From Gemmatimonadaceae bacterium (GTDB lineage: Bacteria; Gemmatimonadota; Gemmatimonadetes; Gemmatimonadales; Gemmatimonadaceae): a DNA stretch of 39,353 nucleotides. The position numbers and the translations under genes were made by a program. The stretch is taken from assembly GCA_026786185.1 (NCBI GenBank), contig JAJAYP010000071.1:1-39353 (forward strand), in the 5' to 3' direction. A model generated the notes under the pieces. It was given only the letters and a program-made list of their open reading frames with translations, searched no databases and was not told the DNA's origin. Of this stretch, positions 17,531 through 27,051 are shown piece by piece (the stretch's first letter is position 1; every line of letters starts with the position of its first letter).

Positions 17531-20500
17531 TGCAACTTCAGTCGCGTGCACACGTCGCATCAGGAGTCGCTCCTTCCATAATGAATAGATCGCCGGAATG
17601 ACCACCAGCGTGAGGATGGTGCTCGTCACCATCCCGCCCACCATCGGCGCGGCGATCCGCTTGAGCACGTCGGCCCCGACGTCCTGACTCCAGAGAATCG
17701 GCAGCAGGCCGGCAATGATGGCGACGACGGTCATCATCTTCGGACGCACGCGCTCCACCGCGCCGTACTCCACCGCGGCATCGATGTCCACCCGCGACCT
17801 GATCGCGTCGCGCGCCGCGCGGTCGCGAAAGGCGTGGTCGAGATAGATCAGCATGATCACCCCGGTCTCCGCGGCGACGCCCGCCAGCGCGATGAATCCG
17901 ATGGCCACGGCCACGCTCATGTTGTAGTCGAGCAGCCACATGAGCCACACCCCGCCAACGAGCGCGAATGGCAGCGACAGCATCACGATCGCCGTCTCCG
18001 TCACGCTCCTGAAGTTGAAGTACAGCAGGCCGAAGATGATGAGCAGGGTGATCGGCACCACGACACGCAATCGCTTCGTCGCCCGCTCGAGCGATTCGAA
18101 CTGTCCAGACCACTCGATTCGATAGCCGGGTGGCAGCGTCACATTGCGCGCGACGACCTGCTTCGCCTCGCCGACGTAACTCCCGATGTCGCGGCCGCGC
18201 ACGTCCACGTACACCACGTTGTTGAGCATCGCGTTCTCGGACTTGATCAGCGTGGACCCTTTCACCACCGTCACCTGCGCGAGTTCGCCGAGTGCTACCT
18301 GAGCACCCGATGGGGTGGCGATGAGCACGTCGCGCACGCGGTCCGGATCGTCGCGCAACTCTCGCGGATAGCGCACGAGCACGTTGAACCGCTCGCGTCC
18401 CTCGATCACCTGCCCCGCATCCATCCCGCCCACGGCGGTGGCGAGCGCCATCTGCACGTCGTCGCTCGTCATGCCGTACCGCGAGGCGGCCGCGCGATCG
18501 ATCGTCACGTCGAGGTACCGACCACCCACCGCACGCTCGGCGAACACCGATCCGGTGCCTGCGACTGAGGGCAACACGCCTTCGACTTCCTTCCCGATAC
18601 GGTCCAGCGTCGACAGGTCGGGCCCGAAGATCTTGAGTCCGACCGGTGTCTTGATGCCCGTCGCAAGCATGTCGAGCCTGTTCTTGATCGGCATCGACCA
18701 CATGTTCGCGACCCCCGGCGTGTTCACCGTATTGTTCGCTTCGGTGACGATGGAGTCGTAGGTCACCCCCGGTCGCCAGTCCTTCCGGTCCTTGAGGATG
18801 GCGATCGTCTCGATCATCGACATCGGCGCCATGTCGGTGGCGCTCTCGGCGCGCCCGATTTTCCCCATCACCGTCTTCACTTCCGGGATGCGCGCCAGCG
18901 CCGCATCACGCTGCTGCAAAATCTGCTTCGCCTGGGCCGAGCTCACGCCGGGAAAGAGCGAGGGCATGTCCATGATCGAGCCTTCGTTGAGCGGCGGCAT
19001 GAACTCGCTGCCGATGCGCGACCATGGCAGCCACGTCGCCAGCAGGATGACGCCTGCCACGGCGATCGTCGGCCAGCGATGACGCAGCACGAGCTCGATG
19101 ACGGGACGGTACGCCCGTACCAGCACGCGATTCACCGGATTGGCCGACTCGGGCTTCACCCCCTTTCTCACGAACAGTCCCATCGCCACCGGAACCAGCG
19201 TCACCGAGAGCAGCGCCGCCGAGCCCATCGCGAGCGTCTTCGTCCAGGCGAGCGGCTTGAACAGGCGCCCCTCCTGATCCTGGAGCGCGAACACGGGGAG
19301 GAACGATGCCGTGATGATGAGCAACGAGATGAAGAGCGACGGACCGACCTCCTGCGCCGACTCGATCACCAGCGTCCAGTGGTCCTTGCCCGACTTCTCC
19401 GCGTCGTTGCGCTCCATGTGCTTGTGGAGGTTCTCCACCATCACGATCGCGGCGTCGATCATCGTGCCGATGGCGATGGCGATGCCTCCAAGACTCATGA
19501 TGTTGGCGCTGAGCCCAAGCGTGCGCATGGCGAGGAGCGCCATCAGCACGCCGATCGGCAGCGTCACGATGGCGACAAGCGCGCTCGGGGCGTGCAGCAG
19601 GAACAGCACCGTGACGAGCGCGACGATGATCGATTCCTCGATCAGCTTCGTCTTGAGCGTGCGGATCGCGCGGTCGATCAGTCCCGAGCGATCGTAACCC
19701 TCCACGAAGCGCACGCCCCGTGGCATGGCGCCTTCCAGCTCGGTCATCTTCCGCTTGACGCCGTCGATCACGTTGCGGGGGTTGGCGCCGTAGCGCATCA
19801 CCACCCAGCCCGTCACCACCTCACCCTTGCCGTTCAGATCCGCGATGCCGCGCCGGATCGCCGGTCCCACCTGCACGTCCGCGACATCGCCCACCGTCAC
19901 CGGTGTGCCACCCGGCCCCATGCCGATGGAGACACCACGGATGTCGTCGAGCGACGTGAACCGGCCGCGGGCACGGACCACGTACTCCGTTCCTCCCGCC
20001 TCGAGCACGCGACCGCCGACGTCGGCGTTCGAGGCGCGGACGGCATCGGTCACCTTCTGGATCGGGATGCCGTACGCGAACAGCTTCGCCGGGTCGACCT
20101 GCACCTGATACTCCTTCTCGAACCCGCCGAACGACGCGATCTCCGCCACGCCCGGCACCGCCGTCAGCGCCGGCCGCACGGTGAAGTCCTGCAGCGCACG
20201 AAGCTCGGCGAGATTGAGCGTGCCGCTCGTGTCGGCGAGCACGTACTGCATGATCCACCCGACACCGGTGGCATCGGGCCCGAGGGTCGTGGTCGCGCCT
20301 GGCGGAAGCTTGCCGGCGATGCCGTTGAGGTACTCGAGCACGCGCGAGCGGGCCCAGTACAAATCAGTGCCGTCCTCGAACACGACGTACACCGCCGACA
20401 GTCCGAACTGGCTCATCCCGCGCACGAACTTCGCATTCGGGACCTTGAGCAGCTCGGTTTCCAGCGGATAGGTGACCTGATCCTCCACGAGCTGCGGCGC

Positions 20501-20668
20501 CTGGCCCGGCCACTCGGTCATGACGATCACTTGCGCGTCGGACAGATCGGGAATCGCGTCGACCGAGGTGTTCAGCATCGCCCACACTCCGGCGATGATG
20601 AGCGCGACGGTGCCGATGCCGACGGCGAGCGGATGCGTGGCCGACCACGCGATGATGCGCTTGAGCAT
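17513..20668 (-). CDS. cusA: Cu(I)/Ag(I) efflux RND permease
   Basis: 1051 aa HME-RND. NEGSIMDMPSLFPGVS, NRLDMLATGIK and ASRYGMTSDDV keep the CusA-type Met positions. Confidence 0.93.
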   Translation of the reverse strand: MLKRIIAWSATHPLAVGIGTVALIIAGVWAMLNTSVDAIPDLSDAQVIVMTEWPGQAPQLVEDQVTYPLETELLKVPNAKFVRGMSQFGLSAVYVVFEDGTDLYWARSRVLEYLNGIAGKLPPGATTTLGPDATGVGWIMQYVLADTSGTLNLAELRALQDFTVRPALTAVPGVAEIASFGGFEKEYQVQVDPAKLFAYGIPIQKVTDAVRASNADVGGRVLEAGGTEYVVRARGRFTSLDDIRGVSIGMGPGGTPVTVGDVADVQVGPAIRRGIADLNGKGEVVTGWVVMRYGANPRNVIDGVKRKMTELEGAMPRGVRFVEGYDRSGLIDRAIRTLKTKLIEESIIVALVTVLFLLHAPSALVAIVTLPIGVLMALLAMRTLGLSANIMSLGGIAIAIGTMIDAAIVMVENLHKHMERNDAEKSGKDHWTLVIESAQEVGPSLFISLLIITASFLPVFALQDQEGRLFKPLAWTKTLAMGSAALLSVTLVPVAMGLFVRKGVKPESANPVNRVLVRAYRPVIELVLRHRWPTIAVAGVILLATWLPWSRIGSEFMPPLNEGSIMDMPSLFPGVSSAQAKQILQQRDAALARIPEVKTVMGKIGRAESATDMAPMSMIETIAILKDRKDWRPGVTYDSIVTEANNTVNTPGVANMWSMPIKNRLDMLATGIKTPVGLKIFGPDLSTLDRIGKEVEGVLPSVAGTGSVFAERAVGGRYLDVTIDRAAASRYGMTSDDVQMALATAVGGMDAGQVIEGRERFNVLVRYPRELRDDPDRVRDVLIATPSGAQVALGELAQVTVVKGSTLIKSENAMLNNVVYVDVRGRDIGSYVGEAKQVVARNVTLPPGYRIEWSGQFESLERATKRLRVVVPITLLIIFGLLYFNFRSVTETAIVMLSLPFALVGGVWLMWLLDYNMSVAVAIGFIALAGVAAETGVIMLIYLDHAFRDRAARDAIRSRVDIDAAVEYGAVERVRPKMMTVVAIIAGLLPILWSQDVGADVLKRIAAPMVGGMVTSTILTLVVIPAIYSLWKERLLMRRVHATEVARPRPS

Positions 20669-20674
20669 GGTCGA

Positions 20675-21994
20675 TTACCGCGGCGCCTTCGGGACCGTGC
20701 GCGCTCCAGCGGCACCCGGCATCCCACGCGTGTCCGCGCCCTTCACATCCATCCCCTTGAGCTCCGTTCCCTTCCTGTCACCTCCACTCATGTCCATTCC
20801 GGCCATGTCGCCGCCGGCGTTCGTGCGTCCTCCACCCATGCCGATCATGCTCTTCATGACCTCGGCAAGATTGGACTCCGAATCGAGAAGGAACTGCGCC
20901 GACGTGACGACGCGCTGTCCCGGCTCGAGACCCGCGAGGATCTCGACGTACTCTCCCGCGCTCGCGCCCGTCTCGACGTCGACCGGCCTCAGCTCACCCT
21001 TCCCCTGATCGACGAACACCACCGCCCGTTCGCCCGTCTGCACCACCGCGGCGCGCGGCACGGTGAGCGCCGAGCGCGTCGGCGAGGAGAGCCGCACCGT
21101 GGCGTACATCCCGGGCTTGAGCTGTCCCCCCGCGTTGGCGACGGACACACGCGCGCGCACCGAGCGGGTCTGCTCAGCGATGGTCGGATAGATGAAGGTC
21201 ACGCGGCCCTTGTACGTCCGGCCCGGATAGGTCGCGAACTCGACGTCGGCTCCCGTGCCGGCGCGCACGTTGGCCGCCTCCGTCTCGCGCACCTGCACGT
21301 CGACCCACACTTCCGTCAGGTCGGCGAGTGCGTAGAGCTCCATGCCCGCCTGCACTGCCTGACCGACGACCACCTTCTTCTCCGTGACGATGCCGCTTAC
21401 CGGGGCGTACAGCGTGACGGTGCGACGCGCGCGTCCCGTGCGGAGCACCTCGTCGATCTGTGCATCGGATACGTCCCACAGCCGGAGCCGGCGCCGAGCC
21501 GCGGCGAGCAGCTCGCCTGACGAGGACGGCACCCCCGGTACAGCGCTCTGCCCCACCGTCCGATCGAGTCGCCGCGCGAGCAGCAGCTCTTCCTGTGCGG
21601 CGAGGAGATCCGGCGAGTACACATCGGCGAGCGGCTGGCCGCGCCTCACCGGCTGGCCCGTGGTATTCACGTACAGCCGCTCGACGAAGCCGTTGATCTT
21701 GGGCGTGACGGAGGCCATCCTCGATTCATCCACCATCACGGTTCCCACCGTGCGCACGTCGGTCGACAGCGTTCGCTGCTCCACCGTACCGAACGTGACG
21801 CCGAACGTCGTGAGCTGGCTCGCGGTCAATCGCACTGCACCGTCGGGGCTCATGCCCTGCATGCCGGCCATGCCGGCCATCGAGTCGGGCGCTGCTCCGG
21901 CGGATTTCGAGCGCGTGCGTCGCACCATGATCACCACCACCACGAGCGCGATGACGATCCCGATGCCTGCAATCCACTGCGTGCGGCGAGTCAT
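20675..21994 (-). CDS. cusB: Periplasmic adaptor subunit of Cus-type efflux, Met-rich at both ends
   Basis: MFP fold motifs; DSMAGMAGMQGMSPDGAVRLT at N-terminus and DMAGMDMSGGDRKGTELKGMD at C-terminus. Confidence 0.9.
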   Translation of the reverse strand: MTRRTQWIAGIGIVIALVVVVIMVRRTRSKSAGAAPDSMAGMAGMQGMSPDGAVRLTASQLTTFGVTFGTVEQRTLSTDVRTVGTVMVDESRMASVTPKINGFVERLYVNTTGQPVRRGQPLADVYSPDLLAAQEELLLARRLDRTVGQSAVPGVPSSSGELLAAARRRLRLWDVSDAQIDEVLRTGRARRTVTLYAPVSGIVTEKKVVVGQAVQAGMELYALADLTEVWVDVQVRETEAANVRAGTGADVEFATYPGRTYKGRVTFIYPTIAEQTRSVRARVSVANAGGQLKPGMYATVRLSSPTRSALTVPRAAVVQTGERAVVFVDQGKGELRPVDVETGASAGEYVEILAGLEPGQRVVTSAQFLLDSESNLAEVMKSMIGMGGGRTNAGGDMAGMDMSGGDRKGTELKGMDVKGADTRGMPGAAGARTVPKAPR

Positions 21995-23379
21995 GGGAGC
22001 ACCTCCGCGCCGACCAACTGTTCCAGTTCCGCCATCTTCTTCGCAAAGTCGCTCTGCGCACGATAGTACGCCGTCTCGTACTCGAGCACGGTGTTCTGGA
22101 GATCCAGCAGCGCGAGCAGCCCCGTGCGCCCCGTGCGATAGCCCGTGAGCGAGGACGAAGCCGCGGCGCGCGCCTGGGGAAGAATCGCCTTCACGTACAG
22201 CGCGAGCTGGGTGCGGTTGTGTTCGATCTCGCTCACGAGGGTCGCCACGCGCGCGCGCACGGCGCGCGTCTCGGCGCGACGCTCCGCCTTGAGAGCCGAG
22301 CGATCAGCACTCGCCTCGGCCACCGCCTGATCCTGGCGGGCGGACTTCTGCAGGCGGAGCGGGATGGACACCTGCGCCGTGAACAGATCGGGAAACGCCA
22401 CGCGATGGTTGTACTGCAGCGAGACGTCGAAGTCCGGCTTGTACTCACGGCGCGCGAGGTCGACTCGTGCGCCCTGCGCGGCGATCCGTGTTTCGAGCTC
22501 GCGAAGGAGCGGGCTGGAACGCGCGGCGAGGTCCTGGAGATCGTGAAGCGGGGGAAGTGGCGAGTCGGCGGCCCGCGCGCCGATGGTTTGTGACGTGAAG
22601 CGGATGCTCGCGGCGTCGGTGGCGACCGACGCCCGCGCAAGGCGTGCGGGAATCGTCGCGTGGCTCATGGGCGTGTCGGTCGGCCGGTCGAGCGTTGCGT
22701 TCAACTCTGCCAGCGACGCCACTCGCGCCTCGGTCAGCGCCGTCACCGTCTCGGTGAGTCGCGCGGCTTCGACGCGTGCTTTCAGGACGTCCTGCTGGGT
22801 GCCGGTTCCAGACCCGTACTGCGATTCGGTGAGGCGCACAACATCGGCGAGCAGCACCCGGCTTCGTTCCGCGATCTCGAGCGCATGATCGAGATAGGCG
22901 AGCTCGAACCACGCCTCCTTGACGGCGCGCACCACTCCACGCTGCGCACCGTCGATCGCGGAGCCCAGTGCGTCGGCGTCGAGTGTCGCGGCGCGCGTTC
23001 GGAGCGCGCGCTTGCCGGGATAGGGAAACGACTGCTGCACCCCCACCATCAGCATCGTGAAGTCGTCGTCGGTGAGGCTCGGTTTCACGATGGGGATCGC
23101 GATGAGCGCCGCCATGAGATTGGGATCGGCGCGGGCGCCCGCCGGCCTGACTCTCGCCCGCGCCGCGGTCACGCGGTGCCGCGCCGCGTCGATTGTGGGA
23201 CTTCGTTTCAGCGCCTCGGCGATGAGGAGATCGAGCGTGTCCTCACCCGTGGACTGCGACTGCGCAGGGAGCACGCCGGCGAAGAGCAGGACGACGCTCA
23301 GCACCGACGGAGCGACGACTCGCGCCCGTGCGATGCCGAGTATGCGCGTGCACCGCACGCGTTGAATGGCTGGCAACAT
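21991..23379 (-). CDS. cusC: TolC-family outer-membrane efflux protein
   Basis: Two OEP-like repeats; start placed at MLPAIQRVRCTRILG (23379). ATGA overlap with cusB. Confidence 0.85.
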   Translation of the reverse strand: MLPAIQRVRCTRILGIARARVVAPSVLSVVLLFAGVLPAQSQSTGEDTLDLLIAEALKRSPTIDAARHRVTAARARVRPAGARADPNLMAALIAIPIVKPSLTDDDFTMLMVGVQQSFPYPGKRALRTRAATLDADALGSAIDGAQRGVVRAVKEAWFELAYLDHALEIAERSRVLLADVVRLTESQYGSGTGTQQDVLKARVEAARLTETVTALTEARVASLAELNATLDRPTDTPMSHATIPARLARASVATDAASIRFTSQTIGARAADSPLPPLHDLQDLAARSSPLLRELETRIAAQGARVDLARREYKPDFDVSLQYNHRVAFPDLFTAQVSIPLRLQKSARQDQAVAEASADRSALKAERRAETRAVRARVATLVSEIEHNRTQLALYVKAILPQARAAASSSLTGYRTGRTGLLALLDLQNTVLEYETAYYRAQSDFAKKMAELEQLVGAEVLP

Positions 23380-23476
23380 GAGTTCCCGATGTGGTTCGTT
23401 CCGGAACGCGCCGACCGCGGTGGCGGTCACGAGTGACGCGTCCGTGCGCGCGTGCAGCTGCAACGCGCGGCAGTGC

Positions 23477-23503
23477 CACACCTCGCCCAGCGGGGGAGGT
23501 GTG
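23477..23503. promoter_or_regulatory. 27-bp near-perfect palindrome between the small secreted protein gene and cusC
   Basis: CACACCTC-g-CCC-agc-GGG-g-GAGGTGTG read directly. Confidence 0.6.
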
Positions 23504-23512
23504 CGAACGATG

Positions 23513-23911
23513 CTACGCTCGGGGAGGTGGAAGCTCGGGTGCGGTGCTCGACGATGCCGGCATCAGTGCGGTCCACGACGCGTCATCGCCTGCGCGGGTC
23601 GCCAGAATCGGTAACAGCGTCGCGATGGCGTCGGAACCGAGCACGGTGACACAGGCCATGGACGCCAGGCACTGACCGGTCGCTGGTCCCGAGCACGGGC
23701 CCTGTTCTGCCGGCGGAGCATTCACGCCTTCGCGCATCCCGGGCATGTCGCGCATGGATCCTGCGCCGCCACCGGAAGGCGCGGCTGCGACGGCAGCGGA
23801 CATCGTCGCCATGCCGGGTCGCACGCACACGGCGCCGCTGGACACCAGACCGAGGTGTCCCGCGAACACGGCCATCAACAGGGCCCCGGAGCGACGCAGT
23901 CGTGTCAGCAC
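23513..23911 (-). CDS. Small secreted Met/Cys-containing protein, C-terminal PELPPPRA tail
   Basis: MLTRLRRSGALLMAVFAGHLGLVSSGAVCVRPGM... PPAEQGPCSGPATGQCLASMACVTVL... APELPPPRA; resembles 2526..2969. Confidence 0.65.
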   Translation of the reverse strand: MLTRLRRSGALLMAVFAGHLGLVSSGAVCVRPGMATMSAAVAAAPSGGGAGSMRDMPGMREGVNAPPAEQGPCSGPATGQCLASMACVTVLGSDAIATLLPILATRAGDDASWTALMPASSSTAPELPPPRA

Positions 23912-24024
23912 ACTTCAACACTACTCAAAGAGAGGGCCGGAGGTTCGAAATCGCTCGCCTCGAGTCACCGGGCGACGGACGGCTTTTCCGCGCGCCCTGG
24001 TCGCTACGTGTGTCGTGGGCGTGA

Positions 24025-24040
24025 CTCGGGCCAGCCCGAG
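24025..24040 (-). terminator. Hairpin downstream of the YeeE operon
   Basis: CTCGGGC-CA-GCCCGAG, perfect 7-bp stem just past the stop at 24067. Confidence 0.4.
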
Positions 24041-24066
24041 CCGCTGGATCGGCTCGAACGCGCCGT

Positions 24067-24486
24067 TCAGTGCGGCAGGCTGGCCCGCACCGTCCCGTAC
24101 ACCCACGTGCCGCCGATGGCACCGAGCAGCGCGACGAGCATCACCGTCACCCCGCCACCGACGAGCGCGAACAGCGGACCGGGACACGCACCGATGATTC
24201 CCCACCCGAGCCCGAACAGCGTGCCGCCGAGCCAGTAGCGCGTGCCGCGTCCCAGCGACTTCGCCGGTATCGCGATGTCCTCGCCACCGATCGAGCGCAG
24301 ACCGAGCCGCTTGATGAGTTGCAACGACACGCCAGCGGTGAGGACCGCGGAGCCGATGATGCCATACATGTGGAAGGCCTGAAAGCGGAACATCTCCTGG
24401 ATCCTGAACCAGGACACCACATCCGACTTGATGAGCAGGATGCCGAACACCACACCGAGCGCGAGATATCGCAGCAGGCCGCGCAC
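24067..24486 (-). CDS. YeeE/YedE (TsuA-like) family membrane protein, putative sulfur-compound transport
   Basis: GGTLFGLGWGIIGACPGPLFALVGGG signature; GTG start. Confidence 0.85.
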   Translation of the reverse strand: MRGLLRYLALGVVFGILLIKSDVVSWFRIQEMFRFQAFHMYGIIGSAVLTAGVSLQLIKRLGLRSIGGEDIAIPAKSLGRGTRYWLGGTLFGLGWGIIGACPGPLFALVGGGVTVMLVALLGAIGGTWVYGTVRASLPH

Positions 24487-24487
24487 G

Positions 24488-25063
24488 TCAGCCTCCCAGC
24501 AGCATGGGGAGCAGCATCCAGGTCGAGATCAGGCCCCCGGCGAAGAAACCCAGCACGGCGATCAGCGATGGAAGCTGAAGATCGGCGAGCCCGCTGATGG
24601 CGTGACCCGAGGTGCAACCACCGGCGTACGCCGTACCGAAGCCGACGAGGAATCCGCCGCCCACGATCATGACGGCGCCGCGTATGGTGCCGAGCGCGCT
24701 CCAGTTGAACAGCTCGCGCGGCACCAGTCCACGCGCGTCTTGAATGCCGAGCGCGGCGAGCGACGCCTGCGTCGCCGGCGAGATCGACACCAGATCACTT
24801 CCAACGAGCAGGTGCACCGCAAGCGCGCCCCCGATGCCGATGCCCAGCGCGAAGGCGAGGTTCCATCCACCCGCTCGGCGCCAGTCGTAATCGAAGAACG
24901 GCGCGCGTGCGGGAAACGCCACCGCGCAGATGTGGCGCAGGTTGCTGGAGATGCCGAACGACTTGTTGCCGGCGAGCAGGAGCGCCGGTACCATGAGCCC
25001 GATCAACGGGCCCGCCACGTACCAGGCCCATGGTGCCCGGATGATCTCGATGAGTGTCGTCAT
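24488..25063 (-). CDS. YeeE/YedE family membrane protein, putative sulfur-compound transport
   Basis: GGFLVGFGTAYAGGCTSGHAISGLADLQLPSLIAV signature. Start at MTTLIEII (25063). Confidence 0.88.
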   Translation of the reverse strand: MTTLIEIIRAPWAWYVAGPLIGLMVPALLLAGNKSFGISSNLRHICAVAFPARAPFFDYDWRRAGGWNLAFALGIGIGGALAVHLLVGSDLVSISPATQASLAALGIQDARGLVPRELFNWSALGTIRGAVMIVGGGFLVGFGTAYAGGCTSGHAISGLADLQLPSLIAVLGFFAGGLISTWMLLPMLLGG

Positions 25064-25085
25064 GCCTGGCACGCGTGCGCCGGCG

Positions 25086-25937
25086 TCACCGTTTGCTCCG
25101 CTCGAGGAGGAGCGCCGTCTCGATCTGCTTTCTGAAGTCGGCGAGCGGCAGGGCACCCTGCACCGGATGTCCGTTGACGAGGAAAGAGGGCGTGACGCGC
25201 AGGCCGATGCTGTTCACCAGCTCGTTGGCGCGCTCGGTCCGCGCCACGGTCCGGCGCTCCGAGTAGCACGCCGAGAATCGCGCGCTGTCGACGGGTGTGG
25301 TTCCGGCGAGCGCGGCCATCTGCGCATCGATCGAGTTGCCCCGCTTCCACTCCGTCTGTGTGGAGTAGATGCGCTCCAGCATCAGCCAGAATTGGCCCTG
25401 ATCCGCGGCGCACTCGGCAGCGCGGGTGGCCTGTTCGCCGTGCCGGAACGATCCGACGACGAACGGGATGTATTTGAACAGCACCTTGCCCGTCTGGACG
25501 TACTCGCGATCGAGCGCGGGATAGGTCTTGAGAGAGAACTCTGCGCAGTACGGACAGGCGAAGTCGCTCATGTCGATCAGCACGACCGGCGCCGATTGGC
25601 TGCCGCGGTCATGCCCCATGCCCGTGAAGTCGACACCGCCGAACACGATACGTCGAGGACGGGCGGATGCGGGCGCGCGCGGCATGTCACGCGGTGGCTT
25701 CGCCGACGTAGGCGGTGCCGCTGTCACCGCCGGCGCGGCGCTCGGCCTGACGACGCTGTCCGTCGCGATGGTACCGGCGATCGGTCGGGTCGTCGTATCC
25801 GCCGACGCGCGGGCGACAGCGGACTCCGCCAGCGAGCGAGGTGCGCTCTCGCCACATGCGGCGAACGCCAGTAGCGCGAAAGCAGGAGACATGGAACGAG
25901 TGACGAGACGAACCCGATATCGGAAAATCATTGTCAT
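25086..25937 (-). CDS. DsbA-like thioredoxin-fold lipoprotein
   Basis: Lipobox LLAFAACGES; VVLIDMSDFACPYCAEFSLKTYPALDREYVQTGKV; RVTPSFLVNGHPVQGA. Start at 25937 (ATGA overlap). Confidence 0.88.
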   Translation of the reverse strand: MTMIFRYRVRLVTRSMSPAFALLAFAACGESAPRSLAESAVARASADTTTRPIAGTIATDSVVRPSAAPAVTAAPPTSAKPPRDMPRAPASARPRRIVFGGVDFTGMGHDRGSQSAPVVLIDMSDFACPYCAEFSLKTYPALDREYVQTGKVLFKYIPFVVGSFRHGEQATRAAECAADQGQFWLMLERIYSTQTEWKRGNSIDAQMAALAGTTPVDSARFSACYSERRTVARTERANELVNSIGLRVTPSFLVNGHPVQGALPLADFRKQIETALLLERSKR

Positions 25938-26675
25938 GGACCGAGAGTGACAAGCTGGCCGAAGCCGGCAAGGAAGCCGGTGAGGAGCCTGAACTGCCCC
26001 GTCGCCAGCACGACGCCGACGATCACGAGCAGTGCGCCGGATATGAGCTCCAGCGGTCGAAGCCATCGCTTGATGCCGCGCAGGCGCGTCAGGAAGCGGT
26101 CGAGCGCGAACGCGGCAGCGAGAAAGGGAATGCCGAGCCCGAGGGAATACGCGGCGAGGAGCACCGTGCCCTCCTGCATGGAGCCCGCGGTGCCGGCATA
26201 GAGCAGGATGGATGCGAGCACGGGGCCTACGCACGGTGTCCAGCCCGCGCCGAACGCAACGCCCGCCACGAGCGAGCCTGCCATGCCCGACGGCCGGCGC
26301 GCGAGATGTGCACGCCGCTCGCGCATCAGGAACGGCAGGCGCACGACGCCCAGGAGATACAGGCCGAACAACACGATCAGCACACCGCCCACCTGCTGCG
26401 CGATGAGGAGCGACTTGCCGATCGCCGATCCCAGCGCCGTCGCCGCGGCGCCGAGCGAGACGAACACGATCATGAAGCCGACGACGAAGAGCGTCGCGTG
26501 CGTCATCGTGCGCGTGCGCGCCGTGCGACCGCCGTCCTCGGTCAGCTCGTCGAGCGTCATGCCCGTGACGAAGGTGAGGTAGCTCGGCACGAGCGGCAGT
26601 ACGCAGGGGCGAGAGGAACGAGACGAGGCCCGCGACGAACGCGAGGCCGAGCGAGATGGTGCCGCCGTCGGTCAC
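25934..26675 (-). pseudogene. ccdA: CcdA-family transmembrane thiol-disulfide transporter interrupted by a 1-nt frameshift
   Basis: GTG at 26675: VTDGGTISLGLAFVAGLVSFLSP then shift. Removing one C from the CCCC run (forward 26606-26609) restores FLSPCVLPLVPSYLTFVTGMTLDEL and joins ORF 25934..26590. Confidence 0.8.
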
Positions 26676-26721
26676 GCCGGACTCGCAGTGTCCGGCGCGT
26701 GCATCGCTGGTGCGCGTGACG

Positions 26722-27051
26722 TCATCGCGTGAGCACCTTCGCGCGTGCCCGGTGCTCGGCCTCGAGCCGGCCGCACATGATCTCGCAGAGCTGGAGCACG
26801 CTGCGGTCGGCGAGCATGTAGAAGGAGAACAGCCCCTCCTTGCGGCGCGACACGAACCCCGATGCGTCGAGCTGGCGCAGGTGCTTCGATACATTCGCCT
26901 GCCCGAGACCGGTCGCGAGCACCAGGTCCGTCACGGTGAGCTCGCCGTCGCGGAGGCATTGCAGGATCTGGAGTCGCGCCGGTTCGGCGAGCACCCGGAA
27001 GCGTTCCGCCACCAGCTCCAGCACGTCCGGCGTGAGGGCGCGCCTAGCCAT
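26722..27051 (-). CDS. ArsR-family regulator, possible BigR/SqrR-like persulfide sensor
   Basis: VAERFRVLAEPARLQILQCLRDGELTVTDLVLATGLGQANVSKHLRQLDASGFVSRRKEG; Cys in QCL and in LQLCEIMC. Start at 27051. Confidence 0.85.
   Translation of the reverse strand: MARRALTPDVLELVAERFRVLAEPARLQILQCLRDGELTVTDLVLATGLGQANVSKHLRQLDASGFVSRRKEGLFSFYMLADRSVLQLCEIMCGRLEAEHRARAKVLTR

Noticed and set aside
19079-21520. 813-aa plus-strand ORF
   Set aside because: Antisense to cusA/cusB; no domain-like sequence.
25086-26894. 602-aa ORF as one protein
   Set aside because: It fuses out-of-frame ccdA sequence (residues like LRHGHDARRADRGRR) to the real DsbA-like lipoprotein starting at 25937.
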